A stretch of DNA of 64,000 bases. It comes from Hydractinia symbiolongicarpus. Its lineage: Eukaryota > Cnidaria > Hydrozoa > Anthoathecata > Hydractiniidae. Positions 26,850 to 40,019 of this stretch are shown here, piece after piece. The notes under the pieces were generated by a model. It ran no database searches. It saw nothing but the letters and a program-made list of their open reading frames with translations, and was not told the origin of the DNA. Made by a program: the position numbers and the translations under genes. Within the stretch, counting starts at the first letter, position 1. Every line of letters begins with the position of its first letter. Location of the stretch: positions 22,511,001-22,575,000 of the forward strand of contig NC_079882.1 of the NCBI RefSeq assembly GCF_029227915.1, read 5' to 3'.

Positions 26850-29800
26850 CATTCTCTAAGCAACCATAAAGTTCCATTCGCAAACATGCGTGAGCTTTAT
26901 CATCGGTTCTGTGTACACGTGTTGCATACAAACGAACATGGGTAGCTACCATTGATGTTATAAACCAGTTGTATATTACATTGATGTTGTCAACATTTTC
27001 TGTGAACTTCTGAAATGTATAATTTTACAAACAGAACGAACTGACATTATAAAAAAAATAAAATTCCTTTAAAAAATCCAAAAGAACGTGTTGTGGGTGG
27101 TATTGCACTACCGGACAATCTTCACTTAAAACAAAATATTGTACTCAGTATAGTACAATTAATTGCAGTAACTGGCGTACAATTCTGTACAATTATATAT
27201 AAGAAGGATATAAATAGTCCACACATTTGTTTTAAGTAGGTTGCAGGATAATCAGGTAGTAATTTATTCAGTTTATTTGAAATTATATCAATAGGACCTT
27301 GATATTAGTTTCTTCATCAAACTGATTTGAATTATAAAACTATTTTGGAAATCTTTAACGGGTTCATTACAATTTTGTGGGATTTACTTTTGAAGATCGC
27401 ACGAGACCGCCATTTTTCAATTCCGTATCTATGTTTGCAGCATCTTATTTTGCATGCAAGTCAGAAATTTAAAAAAAATTGCAAGTAGAATACTTGATCA
27501 TTTTTTAATACACCACAGTAATGTACACATTTACCTTGTCGTTTTGAAAACGCGTCCAATCCTTCCCATTGTTTGAGTGTTCTAATCTGAATTCCACTAT
27601 AAAATTTGGAGCATGATTTGGATCACCTTGAGTAGCAATTCCATTGATTATTGTTTGATTATAAAAAAAAACCTAAAAAGAAAAAAATAATGTCAATGTA
27701 AACAATGTACAAAAGTTGTGATAAATGGAGTCTCCGCATATCCCTATTCTTCTTTTAGAAAATGTTGACAAAGATAAAGTTACTATAGATTTCCATTACA
27801 CAAACTTTCAAAGTCACATTAAAGCACTTTACTTAGCCTGCGAATATTATATTGAACTATTGCTTGGTCGACAGGCACATTGTAAATGTTAATTTAACTG
27901 GATATTCGCGTTGATGGTCACAAATTTTTGCGCATTTTTGCTTTATAGCTATCACTTGAGCTCCCCATTCGTTTAAACCCGAAGTTAAAAGTAAGTTGAA
28001 ACCTAATTATAATTAATTGGAAAAGACAACTGAGTGATGTTTGAAACATGGTCTTATCCGTAAGTTAATCAATGTATATAACCAACAATGTAAAATTTTG
28101 ACAATTTTCTTTCGTAATTAAATTCCGTCACTTTGGCATTTGTAATTGTACCGTTACAATGGATAATGTTGGAATTCTTGATACGTCACTTAAATTTGTG
28201 TATCACTTAATGACTTTGGAAGCACTCTGGATTAAAGACATTAAACCAGATTTTAATACAAAAGCCACACATTAACCATCAAAGTCTGATTGATTATGTA
28301 GCTTGGTATACCTTAGGGATTTTATTATTATAGCTGTACTTTTTATGTTCAAGTAACCTTATAAGAACGTAATGTTAAGACTGTATGATATGTGTGTTAT
28401 TGATTCCTTTTAGACTTGAAGATAAATTTAATTTTAAAATATATTGCCAAAATTATACATTGTTGGTTATATTTATTGATTAATATAATTACCGCGATGT
28501 TTTTATCGTATAAATTATCCCTAATTTTGCTCACTGTTTGAGTTATGTAAAGAATGTTGAAAACCCCTTTGACCTCTTCACAATACCTGAAACCATTCTG
28601 ATTGATAACTTCTTTCACGACTACACCATGTTCCTGAAGAATAAAGTCTTCCACGCGACGGTAAAAAAAAATCCGCACTTCCAGTAGAAAATATTGAACT
28701 GTTTGATAATTGACTGGAAGTGATCAATCCATTTGCCATTCCAAGTGGAGTGCGATCTGTACATGCTTAACGAAAGGAAAATATAATTAGCTAGTAAATG
28801 GTTCCCTAAATTCTGCAGCCATTCTGGTAGAAATTGTTTCTAAACAAGTTTAATAATTTGGACACTACAGATTTTCATCAACAAATATACAAGGCAAGAA
28901 GCCGCTCAGCTTGAAAAATTGGTAAAACGTAATAATTAGAGTTAAATTAGCCGGGAAACCGGCGTCAGGAAGTAATTGGGTGACCCGGTGTTGAGCGTCC
29001 AGTAGAGCGTTTAGAGCACATACTGTTATAGTGTGTGGAGCGCTTACAATGATAAGGCCTTTCAAACGTTAAACGATGGTAAAACCTGTAGTTACACTTA
29101 AAATTCAATTACCCTAGGTTCTGACAGTCAAATAAAATTTATTTAACATATATTCTGGTTTTCACACAATTCACAAGTAATAACGCCTAAAACTGCCTAA
29201 AAATCCGATTTTGCTCGAAATTTGGGTAAATTCTGAAAAACTGCGGAAATCGGATTAATCACGTGTTCAAAAATTAAAGAATATTTCGTTGTGAGTTTCT
29301 AGTTTTAAGGACTTGAAATTTACAAGACAACTTTATTTCGTGGAGGGGAATCTTTCGGAGAATTTTGGCACGCAATTAATCCAATTACCCGATTTTTAGG
29401 GCTTTACATGAAAATCGGTAGAAAACGGATTTTCGGGCAATTTTTGCCATTTATTTAACCAAACTATGTAAAAACCAGAAAATATGTTATATAAAATTAA
29501 TTTAGGAACTTTAAATAGAATGTAAAAATTTTTTTTCTGAAGGTATGTAATTTTAAGCAGATAGTGGTGTATTAGACAAATTGTGATGTCATAATCGAAG
29601 AATTTCTCTAAACTCTCCCTTAAAAATCGATCAAGATATTTGGGTGTTATTAAAAAGGAGAAAGAAAATGCTAAAAACGCTTTTTTATTATGCTAATTCT
29701 TTCTTGAAAGTTGGTAAATGAATTGTTGTAAACCACTGTGTGAATATTTGCTGTCATGTTTATCATGTTTGCTAATATCTTTATTTACTTGGCCTGGGTC

Positions 29801-29936
29801 ATTGCATTAAAAAACTATTAAGCGCATGTTTAAAATGTGTTATGTGTGTTACTAGAAAAAGAAAGAAAACCCTACCATTTAACACAGGTGCCACATAATT
29901 CCAATACAGAAACGCTTTGATGACAATATACTTCAT
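26850..29936 (-). pseudogene. Copy A 5' module: signal peptide and discoidin domain 0
   Basis: The exon 29876-29936 starts at ATG 29936 and gives a 20-residue hydrophobic leader ending PVLN. It joins in phase 1 to CTDRTPLGMANGLITS. Three exons then complete one F5/8C domain with conserved cysteines at its start (CTD), middle (GTWCS) and end (CLRMELYGC). This module is itself open. The same module forms copy C. Sequence similarity with copy C continues through introns and about 0.8 kb upstream (compare 28766-29570 with 3265-3960), which points to segmental duplication. A hydrophobic open frame at 31460-31600 was considered as an alternative start but does not match in phase. Confidence 0.75.
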
Positions 29937-31459
29937 TATACCAGAGTGAATGTTCATTTAAAATTAATTGTTCTAAATTAACATTTGAATCAGATGATGT
30001 TTAATTAAATACTCTGGAAGCCGATTGTAACACTACAAGACATATCTCTTTGCACACTTTTTATTTTTCATTGCTATGAAATACTTTCTCTCAAACATGC
30101 ATAAGACAAATTATTAACATATAAAACTTGAACTTAAAAGGAACTAAAGATTGATCCAATAATGAAATAAAAGTTATCTGTTAGAATAATGATTTGTTTA
30201 TAACCTCTGCATATGCTAAAAAATATCACGCCAACTAAGCTTGTTTTTGTATGGTATATGTAAATATACAAGATATTATCTCTTCCACAAATTATAGTAA
30301 TTTCCATACAATACATCATTACAGATAAAACATTGGTTATATCAGTGTTCACATGATACTCATTATTTATGATTCCATGGAAAGAAAGTGATTAAAAACT
30401 GTTTTTCTTTTTGATTGGAGTAGAATTACAGGCTGACATGGTCAACAGTAGGAGAAAAAGTGCTGTTTTTATTACAACTCTTTACCAATACTTTTAAAAT
30501 GGTATATCAGGCTCATAATATACTAAAAAGTTTACTTATGCAAACTCAGTAAAGCATTAAAAAAAAACACGCCAAAATTATGTTGGTTAGCAAATTAGTA
30601 GCGTATCTTAAACCGAAACATAAAATTGCTTTAAAGACAAAATTTTAAACATTAAACAATAGTGCTTTTTGACGTTTTTAGGTTGTTAAAACTCGTTAAG
30701 CATGTGAAACGTAAGAATATTATAATAATCGTAAAGTAAATGATTGTTTTTACAGAGCAAAACGTTATATTGTAAAGTGGTTAAAGCTGTATAAAAATAT
30801 ATAAAAGGTTGATGGTTCTCGCTTCTTCCGTCGCTAACACTATTTTACATCAATTGATTACTGTTCTGCAGGCTATGATTCAGTTTGATAAATTAGGATT
30901 TTATGCAGAATTGATTCTTTAAGGAACGCAAATATTTTGAATTCATCTAAGCTATTTTGATTTTGTTTGTTTGGGAATATTTCCGACTTTAAGAGTAACT
31001 CCATCTGTAGCCTAGATAGTTTAAAAGTAGGTTAATTTTGAGCTCATGCAGAAGATATTTAAGACCTAGAGCTACATTTGTTAAAAACCACAGTATTCGC
31101 AGGACCAAACTATAGTAGTCAGTCTCGAATGTTTAGTGCCAGAATAGAACATAATAATTTCCGCCCTCCGTTTCAAATATAGATGGATTCAAAAGACGCA
31201 ACACGTTTTTATAAAAAAATCATAATCGCTGGGTTTTTTGGATTAAACACTCTATCTTCTCTCTAACGAAAAGGAAATACATGAATTTTTATCTTAGACA
31301 GCGTGTCCAAAAATCTGGCAGCGTACTGTTCTTTATATCGAGACGTTATGATAAGTAGAAACAGCGCAGTGTAAACTCTAAAGAATGGTAATACATTCTT
31401 TAAGAAAAAATGCATTGGTGACTAAACATAAGAGCACAATAGAATTCTACGGACTTACA
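29937..31459. other. Upstream flank of RPTP copy A, nothing recognisable
   Basis: AT-rich sequence without a supported gene. The promoter of copy A would lie here, but no motif could be assigned with confidence. Confidence 0.4.
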
Positions 31460-31600
31460 TTACCTTCCGATACAAATCCACTCTTTACATACTGATTCTG
31501 GCACATTAGAAACATAGGTAATGAATGCATCGTTGGGACTTAAACCCCCAAGTAAAACTAAGGAACCTGATAGCAATAGCAGGAAAATGTTGGGGATTGC
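31460..31600 (-). other. Orphan possible signal-peptide exon
   Basis: An open frame from ATG at 31600 begins MAIPNIFLLLLSGSLVLLGG, a typical secretory leader. It goes on to VCKEWICIG and is followed by GTAATG/GTAAGT donor-like sequence. No partner exon was found, and its phase does not fit copy A's discoidin exon. It may be a first exon of an unseen secreted protein or chance. Confidence 0.25.
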
Positions 31601-31669
31601 CATGGTGATGTCAGTATGAAAAAAAACAAAAACTAAAAAGACCACAAGACTATAAAAAATCAATCATCA

Positions 31670-34600
31670 GTTCAAAAAATTTGAGCATGATGTGATAATA
31701 TATTAAAGAAAACAGTTCTTTGTCATACTATCTTAGCTCATACACGAGCAAAACTGTTTTGTTTTTTTAGTTTTGATCTCAACAACAGTTGTGTGCGAAC
31801 TAAAAGTCAGTCGGTGTTAGTACACTATAGAATTATAAGTAAAATATTTAATACTAACTTAAACCATTTATCACTTTTTTTGGGTTGTGCAATAGGATTA
31901 GCCATATATAGATACAACAACAGAACTGTAGATGAGCTTTTTCTGCAAGTAATTAGCATTTATGGCTTTAGGTCATTTAAAAATCCTTTCAAAAGTAGAT
32001 AATTTCTTTCGTAATTGTTTTAACCAATCCAACCATTTACAAATCTCTTCGAGAAGGTCTTTTAAGGAGGGTATACCACTAGCCGCAACCGATATGTTCA
32101 TTCGGTATAAAAAAATCTCAATATTAAAAAGAACAATCTAACAGCTTTCCAATTTTATACCAGTAGGCTGGAAAAAATACGTTATCGTTTAATAAGAACG
32201 TTGCAGATTAAATAATGTTTTACTGACACTAATCAAAATAATTCACATTCTAACTTTAAAGCGAAACTGTCATTAAGTGATCACACACATATAATTATTC
32301 TCATTTAATCTGGTTTATTTTAATTGATGTACAGAATTAAATAGATATTGATGTAGTTTAATGCTTCTTAATCTTCTTTTATTTAATAATCATTAACTCG
32401 TCTATTATGCAAAGTGTCCTGTGGTTACTTTGATGCAGTAAAAAAACACTGGGGCTGAAAACCCTTTAGGAGTTAGGGCGGACGAGCGGACGGGCGGAAG
32501 CAAGCACAAGCGAGTAAAATTATTTACGATCATTATTTTACGTTTTAATAATTCACGTCGAAGTGTAGGGTTCTTGATTCTAAAAGGTTTTGATGTTGTA
32601 TAATGCAATGCAAGCCACGAGGTGAAAATATACAGTCAGTGCCCTTTTATCATGTATGTCTGTCTATGGCTAAGACAAAATATGTCCCCTATCTTTTTTG
32701 TTAACACTTCATGTAAACTTGTTTTATTACATAGCTACATCTAGTAGAAAACATTTTCTAACTAGTAGAATAACAAATAGAGAATGTCAATAATTCCTGA
32801 AAAACGTTTTAAAATAAGTTTCGATACAAAGATTATGCAAATATGATGAAAAGTCTTATCATATGGTTAGAGTCTTTCTTGCACTGTGATGGGCTAACCT
32901 GCACGAGATATATGCTATATTTTTTATTTTCTACTGAGAAACGAGTGCAATTTTTACTTAGTTAATTCTACAGTGCAAAAAGATATTTTTTCCTGACTGG
33001 TTAATAACTCGCTGAGTAAAGTTATTGTTGTCTTGAAAAACGAGAACTTGTTTGTAAATTTGAACCATAATTTTCTCCTCAAAAAAATATTTTTTTTTAC
33101 GAAACAAACTAACAATCAATCATAAATATTCACAGTTTAATTATTCTTTTTTTGATATAGACATTAAAGAGAAGTGACAGTGCTCTCCACCGTAGAGATT
33201 AACTGCAACTTAAGGTTAGTGAGGTTATATTTATAGCGCGTTGAAGGAGTTTTATATTTAATTCGATCGTTTAGCTAAAGCTATTATATATCTGCGGTAC
33301 TTTATTAAACATATGTAAATATTCTTGTGAGTTAATCGGCATATGGAACGATTTTCCACTACAAGCGAAGAAGAAATCATAAATTTACGAGATAAATCAC
33401 TGCTTTCACTTTGCTAATTTATATTGAATTAACATGAATATATTACTCTAAAATTTATTTTTAATTAATTTTAATCAGGCGTGACATAAACAAGCTTTGT
33501 TTTTCTTTTAAAATAATTACTATCTCGGGCATAATTTGTTATAAATTAAAAAAATTTATTATGAAATAAAAGCTTTGATCACATATTATTTTGCAATAAA
33601 TTTTTTCGCTGTTGAACTTCATAAACCGTGATTGAAAGTTATCAATCATCTTCCGATTATGTCAAATTAATACAATGATTTATGCTCGGTTTATATGATA
33701 AACTAGTTATCGCACTTGTTCTTGAAAAATATCGTCATATTTTCTTCGTTTTTTAGTTCTCCTATATTTCACTTGCCTTGTGAAATATGTAAACGAGAGC
33801 ATAAACAACTCAAAAAAATATTTCCATTATTTTTCTCGGCACTGTGCGATAATTACTACATAAGAAACTCAGCTAGGTAAAAATGAAATGTCTGTGTCTC
33901 TTTGTATTTTCACCCCTAAGAACATCCTAAACCGAAATTGAAAATTTACAGAAAAATCATAAGTTATGCTTGAAATTTTATTCATAGAAATATTCTACAT
34001 AGCCTAACGTGTAAACTAGAGTAAAACTCAAGGCAATATTTTAATCATTCGGACATAAAATACCATTTTACAACCCTTAATACATTGATACATCGTGTTT
34101 TTAATTAGTTTATTTGAAGACGCATGCGTTAATGTATAAAGTTGTCCATTTTTTTAAACCACGTGGTTAGACCTGCAAAAAAATTGACAAAAACCGACAT
34201 GTAGTATTTTACTTCTGGTCTTCAAATGGCGTCCGATGAAGAACACGAATGATTTATTTAATTGAAGAAAAATGTCGATTAAAGATATTGATTGAGATTA
34301 GATAAACGAAATCTGGATGAAAGACACGTATGATACGAAAGTAGTTCAGTAAATATATTCGCTACTTGACGTGACTAGCATTTACTCTTTGAACAGCTAA
34401 ATAGTTTTCCTTGATTCTTTTGAAAACTTTTGAGATGACACTCCATATGTTCCATAGTTGATATCTTGATTGATTGATTGCAAAGATTTTTACGGATTTA
34501 ATTTAAAAACCTTTAAGGCTATTTTGCGTTTTCATGTGGTTTAAATGAAAATTAATTAGGGAAAGGCGATCCGCATTCACATTTTTTTTGTTCTTAAAAG

Positions 34601-34690
34601 AATAGAGAGGCGGGTTAGTGATAAAAAATTCTACTGAACTTAAGTTACTATGTTTACAAGATAACTTTGTTACAAACTTGAGCAGCTAAA
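31670..34690. other. Gene-less AT-rich stretch
   Basis: No supported gene. A short GC-richer patch at about 32450-32510 (GCGGACGAGCGGACGGGCGG) resembles the GGAC-type tract of the small Helitron but lacks its ends. Confidence 0.4.
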
Positions 34691-34894
34691 CTTTTTGAAC
34701 GATAAAGTTTTCCCAAAATCAGATGAAATTGAACAAGACGTTCTAAATAGTATGGGATATACTGATCCAACACATGAACTTCTTGTAGCGGTCACCCTAA
34801 AGTTACAATCTTTATCGTTGTCCCCTCCATTTGAGGTTGGCAATCATAGCCCAGATTCTATAGGCAGTTGTAAGGGAAGACAAACAAACCACTA

Positions 34895-36000
34895 TGATTA
34901 AGGTTGTATTTGATCCTCCTTGTAAGGCCAACAACGGCCCTTTTCTTAACGATTGTTTGTACTCTAGTCCGAACTTTTTGTGTACCATTTTTGATGTACA
35001 CTTAAGATTGCCAGTGTTGCCAATATCAGGCAAGCTTTTTTAAATATTAACAATAATCAACTTCACCTTGATCTTCTTCGATTCCTATAGGTTGAGCAAA
35101 AAAAAAGTGGTAATTTATCGTTTCCTTAGAGTTGTTTTAGTTTGACAAGCAGTCCCATTCTGTTACATGGAACAATTCTCAGATTTGTTTTCAAAGACTG
35201 TGAAAAAATTAGGTAAAGATTTGTAATTTAGATGATACAACCGGTTGTCATTCTGTATAAGATGGAAAGAAGTTTTAGGAAGTTGCCATGAATGTGATGA
35301 GTAATGCTGGATTTGAATTAGACAAATGCTTGACTAACCAAAATGAATTGCAAGCATTTCTTGATAGGCGGAGGATGTGTGACAAATTTATTGCATATGA
35401 CATCACTTTTGCTAACAGCCAGGGTATTGTAATAACAAAAAATTGTAATAATTGATTGCAAGGTTTCATGTTTAACAAGGGATTGACACAGTAATGATTT
35501 TTAATTTGATTTTAACGAGTTTATCAGAAAATCGAAGACATGTCCGTTCACAAAAAGGAATTAAGTTTTACTGCTTCTCTGTACGATCCACGTTGAATTA
35601 TTACTCCTAATACAGCTCAAATTAACACTCCTTTCCAGTCTTTGTGTATAAAAAAGTCTGATTTCAAGTGATATTGACGCTAGGTGGGTTAATCTTCTAG
35701 AAAAAATGAGGTTTTAAGCACACTCCGTATACCGAGTTTTCTTTTGTTGATTGGAGCGAATTTCTGTTTGCAGAAATGCATGGGTTTTGTGAACGCTCTC
35801 TAAGGTTGTATTAAAGATACTATATAGAAGATATTATAAAATATTATTTTGGTTTGTCTGTTTAGTATTCAAATTACTGTAGAAGGTTTATCATTTCTTG
35901 AATATGATGGGTCTAATTGGCGACGTCTCGGGAGATCCTTCTTCCATTATCAGGCAAAGTAAAATGATGTTGAGCATCTATTTTTTTTATCTATTTGTGT
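34895..36000 (+). mobile_element. Decayed BEL/Pao-type LTR-retroelement, reverse-transcriptase region
   Basis: Plus-strand fragments in several frames resemble the RT region of BEL/Pao elements in the right order. They are a VVFDPPCK...LNDCLYSSPN segment near 34895-35000, a segment with SPILLHGTI near 35150-35180, a DDTTGC active-site-like string near 35235-35250, an AMNVMSNAGFELDKCLTN segment at about 35288-35340, and LSFTASLYDP near 35565-35595. Stops and frameshifts separate them. No LTRs were found. This is an old inactive copy. Confidence 0.65.
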
Positions 36001-36872
36001 GTATTATCTGCAATTAAATAAATACATGCTCAACAGTTGAGTGCATTTTTGTACATAATTAACATTAATAAATCTGCGAGATCCACATAATATATTGACA
36101 TTAAAGTTCGTTCACGCAAATAATTATATAGGTGATTTGTATTCAAGGTTCACGTAATTTCAAGTTGTCAATGTTCACAACAGACTATTTGGTTTGATGC
36201 AAACTTATAATAATTATTGATGACGTCAACGGGGCCAACTTGTTCAAATTTTGGGGCTTACCCAGGCGTTAACTTTTCCGTAAAGCGGAAGTGTTAGAGA
36301 GTGCAACAAGCGCAATGTAAACACTGCGCACTTAGCCTACTGGCTGCGGTGTGTTAGGTGCGCAGTGTTTATTATACGTCAATATCCATCAATTTATTGG
36401 AAAAGTCTTAAAAAAGCCTTAAGTCAGGGAGCATAGTTAATACGAAACTACTTTTACGCTAATTCCTTTGCATTAGTCTTAAAGCACCACATTCACAAAA
36501 GGGCCCTGCACAATCGTTTTGATTGTGCATTCACAATGATCTCTACTGTTTAACTGATGGAATTTTTGTCCATATTTGAGAGAAATTAGTTCATAAAAAA
36601 GACATTTGTCCCTCACTGCCACATCTGGTGTAACCTAATTGTGATGAACATGATTTTTAAGGTACCTTTGTAGCAAAATTGATCAACTTAGAGAGGGGCA
36701 CATTGTGTACATTTATAATTTGACATGCTCACTGACATGATAATGAAATTATCTCAAGCCCGAACCCAGCTCCTTTTACCGTGGCGTCGAAAAGGCGCTG
36801 GCACAGGCTGGTCACGTGGGCATCAAATGAACCAGATTCTGGTTCATTTTGAATTTATGCAAATTCTGCATA

Positions 36873-38580
36873 TTTATGATTTTGGCGATGGGCTGGAAAG
36901 ATGTGGTACGTGTTTTCAAACGGCTGAATAATGTTTTTGAAAAGTATGAAAAGTTGCCCTCGTTTATATTGAAACCAAAACAAGTTCAATGTTTCGAGTA
37001 TTTAGGAGAAGGACACCACGCTATAGCTGTTTTGCCTACAGGGTTTGGTAAATCGTTAATTTATCAACTTTTACCCGACTTTGTTCCAGAACGAAAGGCA
37101 GAGGCGATATTGTACTTGTTGTATCTCTTTTAACATCAATTATTCAAGATCAGCTGGTATATTTAACTAAAGTAGGCATTGAATGTGGTTTCTTACAACT
37201 CGAAGACCAAGCTAATAGTCAGAAGTACGAACCCTTGTTTGAAGAAGATTTGAATGATGCATCAAATTCTACTTTCAAAATTTCAAAAAGCATTGTTGCA
37301 GGCAATTGTAAAATTTTATTTGCACATCCAGAGTCCCTGTTATCAGATCAGGGAAGGAAAATATTAAGATCAAAAATTGAGGAAAATGTTGTGGCTTGTG
37401 TTATAGGCAAGGCGCATTGTGTGGAATTATGGTAAGTATAGCCTAGCTAGCTAGCTTTCTTTGTAAACATAACATATCAAAAATCTAGCTACATACATAG
37501 CTATTATATATAAAAATAATATGCCTTAAATATAGCAACTAAATATATATAAACAAACTAATATATATTATATATCCATTTGAAAAAGTTTCACAAACAA
37601 AATATGTGTTTATGTATAGCTATAATAATTGAATAATATAAATTTATCACATAATTCAGTTAAGCTAAAAAATTGATGAATTACTGTATGTTTTATCTAG
37701 GGGTGGAGAATTTCGTACAGAATTTCAATACTTATCAGTTTTCCAAGCATTCTTCCCTCACAGTATCATGTTAGCTTTGACTGCAACTGCTTCACCCACA
37801 AAATTACGTAATTTTAAAAAAGCTTTGAAAATAGTAAATTGCAAAGTGGTTATGTTCTGCCCAGATTGCGAAAACGGCCTGTTTACAACCGGGACAGCCG
37901 GATTATGTACGCATGGTCCGAATATGTTTTTTTGCACTGGTTATGTCTTGATGACTGGATTATGAACGCTGATATAATGGCTGGCCAGGCAGGCTGTGAT
38001 TAGCATTTTCTTTGAACTTTTGTGAATTAAACATTCTCTGGAAAATAGAACACCCCTAAAAACTAGACATGGCGAAAGAAATAAGTCTCGACGTAATTCT
38101 TAGTATAAAGTACTCTTGTAGAAAACACATTTCAACATAATATACATACATACTAAGCAACTAAATTTCACGGAACCTAAATTATTCTTTCTGCGGGAAT
38201 TAAGTTTGGTGAAAAGTTATTAAACTTGCGAATCCCAAAATTTAGTATTTGCCACGAAATTTCGTTTCATTTGAGAACAACAACAACTTTGCCACCAGGG
38301 CTATTTGCTTGTCAGCAGTGATGACGAATGATATAAAAGCGCTCGGCCCGATTATATTTGTTCTATAAGTCTCGAATAATATTTGACTGTCATACATAAG
38401 CTGACCGTACTTAATCAGGCCAATGTTCATTATCCGGGCAGAACAGTTACTGCAAATCCAAATCGTAAAAGCATTTTTTTAAAAAACGAAATAAGAATGA
38501 GTAATTGCAAAGGTTTAGCAGGATATGAGGATATATTACTACCTATCGCAACAGAGTTAAAGCACAAAAAACAAAACTAC
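36873..38580 (+). pseudogene. RecQ-like ATP-dependent DNA helicase pseudogene
   Basis: Exon 1 (about 36873-37431) holds the helicase start: a Q-motif-like KPKQVQCFEYL, Walker A AVLPTGFGKS, then after a frameshift near 37105 VSLLTSIIQDQL (motif Ia) and ILFAHPESLLS. The Walker B/DExH position reads VIGKAHCVELW, so the usual Asp-Glu is lost. A GTAAGT donor at 37432 and a CTAG acceptor at 37700 frame an intron. Exon 2 (37701-37852) carries GGEFRTEFQYLS and motif III LALTATASP. Coding then breaks at a 593-bp inserted element and resumes at 38450 (ANPNRKSIF...GYEDILLPIA), with another likely frameshift near 38580. The frameshifts, the lost catalytic residues and the insertion make it non-functional. 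Confidence 0.8.
37853..38445. mobile_element. 593-bp DNA transposon inserted in the helicase pseudogene, target duplication GTTA
   Basis: The left end TGTTCTGCCC (37853) and right end GGGCAGAACA (38445) are inverted, with looser inverted similarity for about 50 bp inwards. GTTA flanks both sides (37849-37852 and 38446-38449). Removing the element plus one GTTA rejoins the helicase frame exactly (codons for KVV then TANPNRK). There is no transposase frame, so it is non-autonomous. Confidence 0.85.
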
Positions 38581-39037
38581 CCCTATGACAATTATTTATT
38601 TAAATTTAATAAATTTGCAATAAAAATATAGAATATAAAGCATAATAATTTTATTAAACAACTATTTAACAATTTTTATAACTAGCCAACGGATGATTAT
38701 TTGAGAGGAATTTAACCATGGTGTAAAGTTTTTTTGTATTTATTGTTTTTAATTGATTTTTAAAATTTGTACGACTTATGTTATTTAATCAATAAATGCA
38801 TTTTTTACCTGTTTGCTGCAGGCACCTTCAATAACAAGTACTGTATTTATTTTTTGCATTAAGGACAATTCATGCCATCTGTGCTGCATTGAAATTGAGT
38901 AAATAAAACACAATTTTATCTGTAGATCATGCTCAATATGTTTTCTGCCTGCTACAGCTGTCAATATGTCTATTTAAAATGGATTATATTGTGTGACTTC
39001 TGACCATAAATTACCATCTTTAAAAAACATCATTTCG

Positions 39038-39751
39038 TCACAATTCTTCAAACAAGTCAAACAAGACAGAGCCACCACTTTTCTTGCACAAGTTTTTGCA
39101 TGCAGTGCTTATTTCATCTGTAACAAGTTGCTTAATGGCATCAATTAATTTAGGGCAATTATTTTTTATGGTAGTCATGATAATATTAATTGTCCTTGTT
39201 TGTAATGCAGTAATAATTTTCTTTTCTTGATCTTCAGTAATGAAGTCGTTTTGAGGTTGTTTTGTTTTGCCAAGTTCTTAAGGAAGTATTTTTGTGTTTG
39301 ACTTTATGTCTGTTTCATTTGTTATGTTTAGTAAAGGCGTAAATTGTAGAGATTTTTTTGACTGGAAACATTTTATTTGGACCGGATAATTTTCATTTTT
39401 AATGTTGATTTTTTTTGGTTTTGACTGCTGGTTTGGTGAAAAAGCTGCACATCTTTTTACTGTTGTTTGCTGTTGTAAATGGATTTGTTGTTGTTGTACA
39501 TTATTCTGGAAGTCAAACATTTTATTAATAAAACTGTCACACTTTAAACAAATTGTTGTAGGCAATAGTTCAAACTCGGAAACGTTTAATCCACATGTTC
39601 TGAATATTTTGTGATGTAAGGATTTTTCCTTTCCACTTTTTGAAAAAATTCTGGTCAAGTGATGTGCTGATGTTTCTTCAGCACAAATTCGACACACTCC
39701 TTTGCCACCTTTATAAACTTTTTTAGGCGTAGATGGCAACATCTTCTGCAA
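39038..39751 (-). pseudogene. ZAD-like zinc-finger protein, single exon, one in-frame stop
   Basis: From about 39742 (ATG) the minus strand encodes PSTPKKVYKGGKGVCRICAEE..., a ZAD-like C-x2-C...C-x2-C module (CRIC and CLKC, with FINKMFDFQ after it). This is followed by a Gln-rich linker and a basic segment. TAA at 39278-39280 interrupts, but the same frame is open again to TGA at 39038-39040 (ELGKTKQPQNDF...IKNNCPKLIDAIKQLV). That gives about 235 codons with one stop. ZAD domains are zinc-binding dimerisation modules of transcription-factor-like and transposon-derived proteins. The upstream product of about 154 residues could still be made. It converges on the helicase pseudogene about 450 bp away. 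Confidence 0.6.
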
Positions 39752-40019
39752 CGAGAGATTAACAAGAAGAGCACCTGCAACACTTCACTTCTCTCTCGAG
39801 CCATATTTATGAATGCATTACCTAGCTGGCTAGCAACAACACCGACTACTTTTTAACAAAAAATATCGTATATTTGAAAGAAATACTTACTTTAGCTAAG
39901 ACATCTTTAAAAAAAGGTGGAGGAAATGAGATTAAAAAGGAAAAATAATGCTTTTTAAGGATTTAAAACCACCACCAACAACGACGCCACATCTTCCGGT
40001 GCCATATTTGTTTATGTAT

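Larger units (their letters stand above)
17402..29936 (-). pseudogene. RPTP copy A: discoidin/FN3 receptor tyrosine phosphatase, pseudogene
   Basis: Twenty exons are traceable by homology with copies B and C: 29876-29936 (signal peptide, MKYIVIKAFLYW...), 28587-28765, 27535-27672, 26850-27009, 25565-25842, 25331-25469, 25019-25257, 23863-24010, 23669-23772, 23309-23507, 23100-23202, 21998-22244, 21855-21921, 21380-21506, 20310-20425, 19144-20227, 18723-19050, 17901-18033, 17678-17813, 17402-17476. Splice sites and phases are kept. Lesions relative to B are TAG at 23951-23953 (Tyr codon in B), TAA at 20314-20316, TAA at 19281-19283 with a 5-bp net loss, TAG at 18911-18913 (Trp in B), a 1-bp loss near 18866, and a 7-bp loss near 17932. 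Copy A also lacks the four exons for the membrane-proximal FN3 domain of B. A full-length product cannot be made; a short secreted ectodomain is possible if transcribed. Sequencing error is an unlikely cause for so many separate lesions. Confidence 0.85.

Noticed and set aside
27840-28000. Conserved stretch in the intron between discoidin-0 exons of A, also at 2880-3010 in C, with an open frame (NEWGAQVIAIKQKC) in A
   Set aside because: The frame differs and breaks in C, and the flanking exons already join to a continuous discoidin core, so it is most likely intron conserved by recent duplication.
32400-32620. GC-richer patch with GCGGACGAGCGGACGGGCGG as another Helitron
   Set aside because: Neither a TC...TATAATAC 5' end nor a hairpin-CTAG 3' end could be found.
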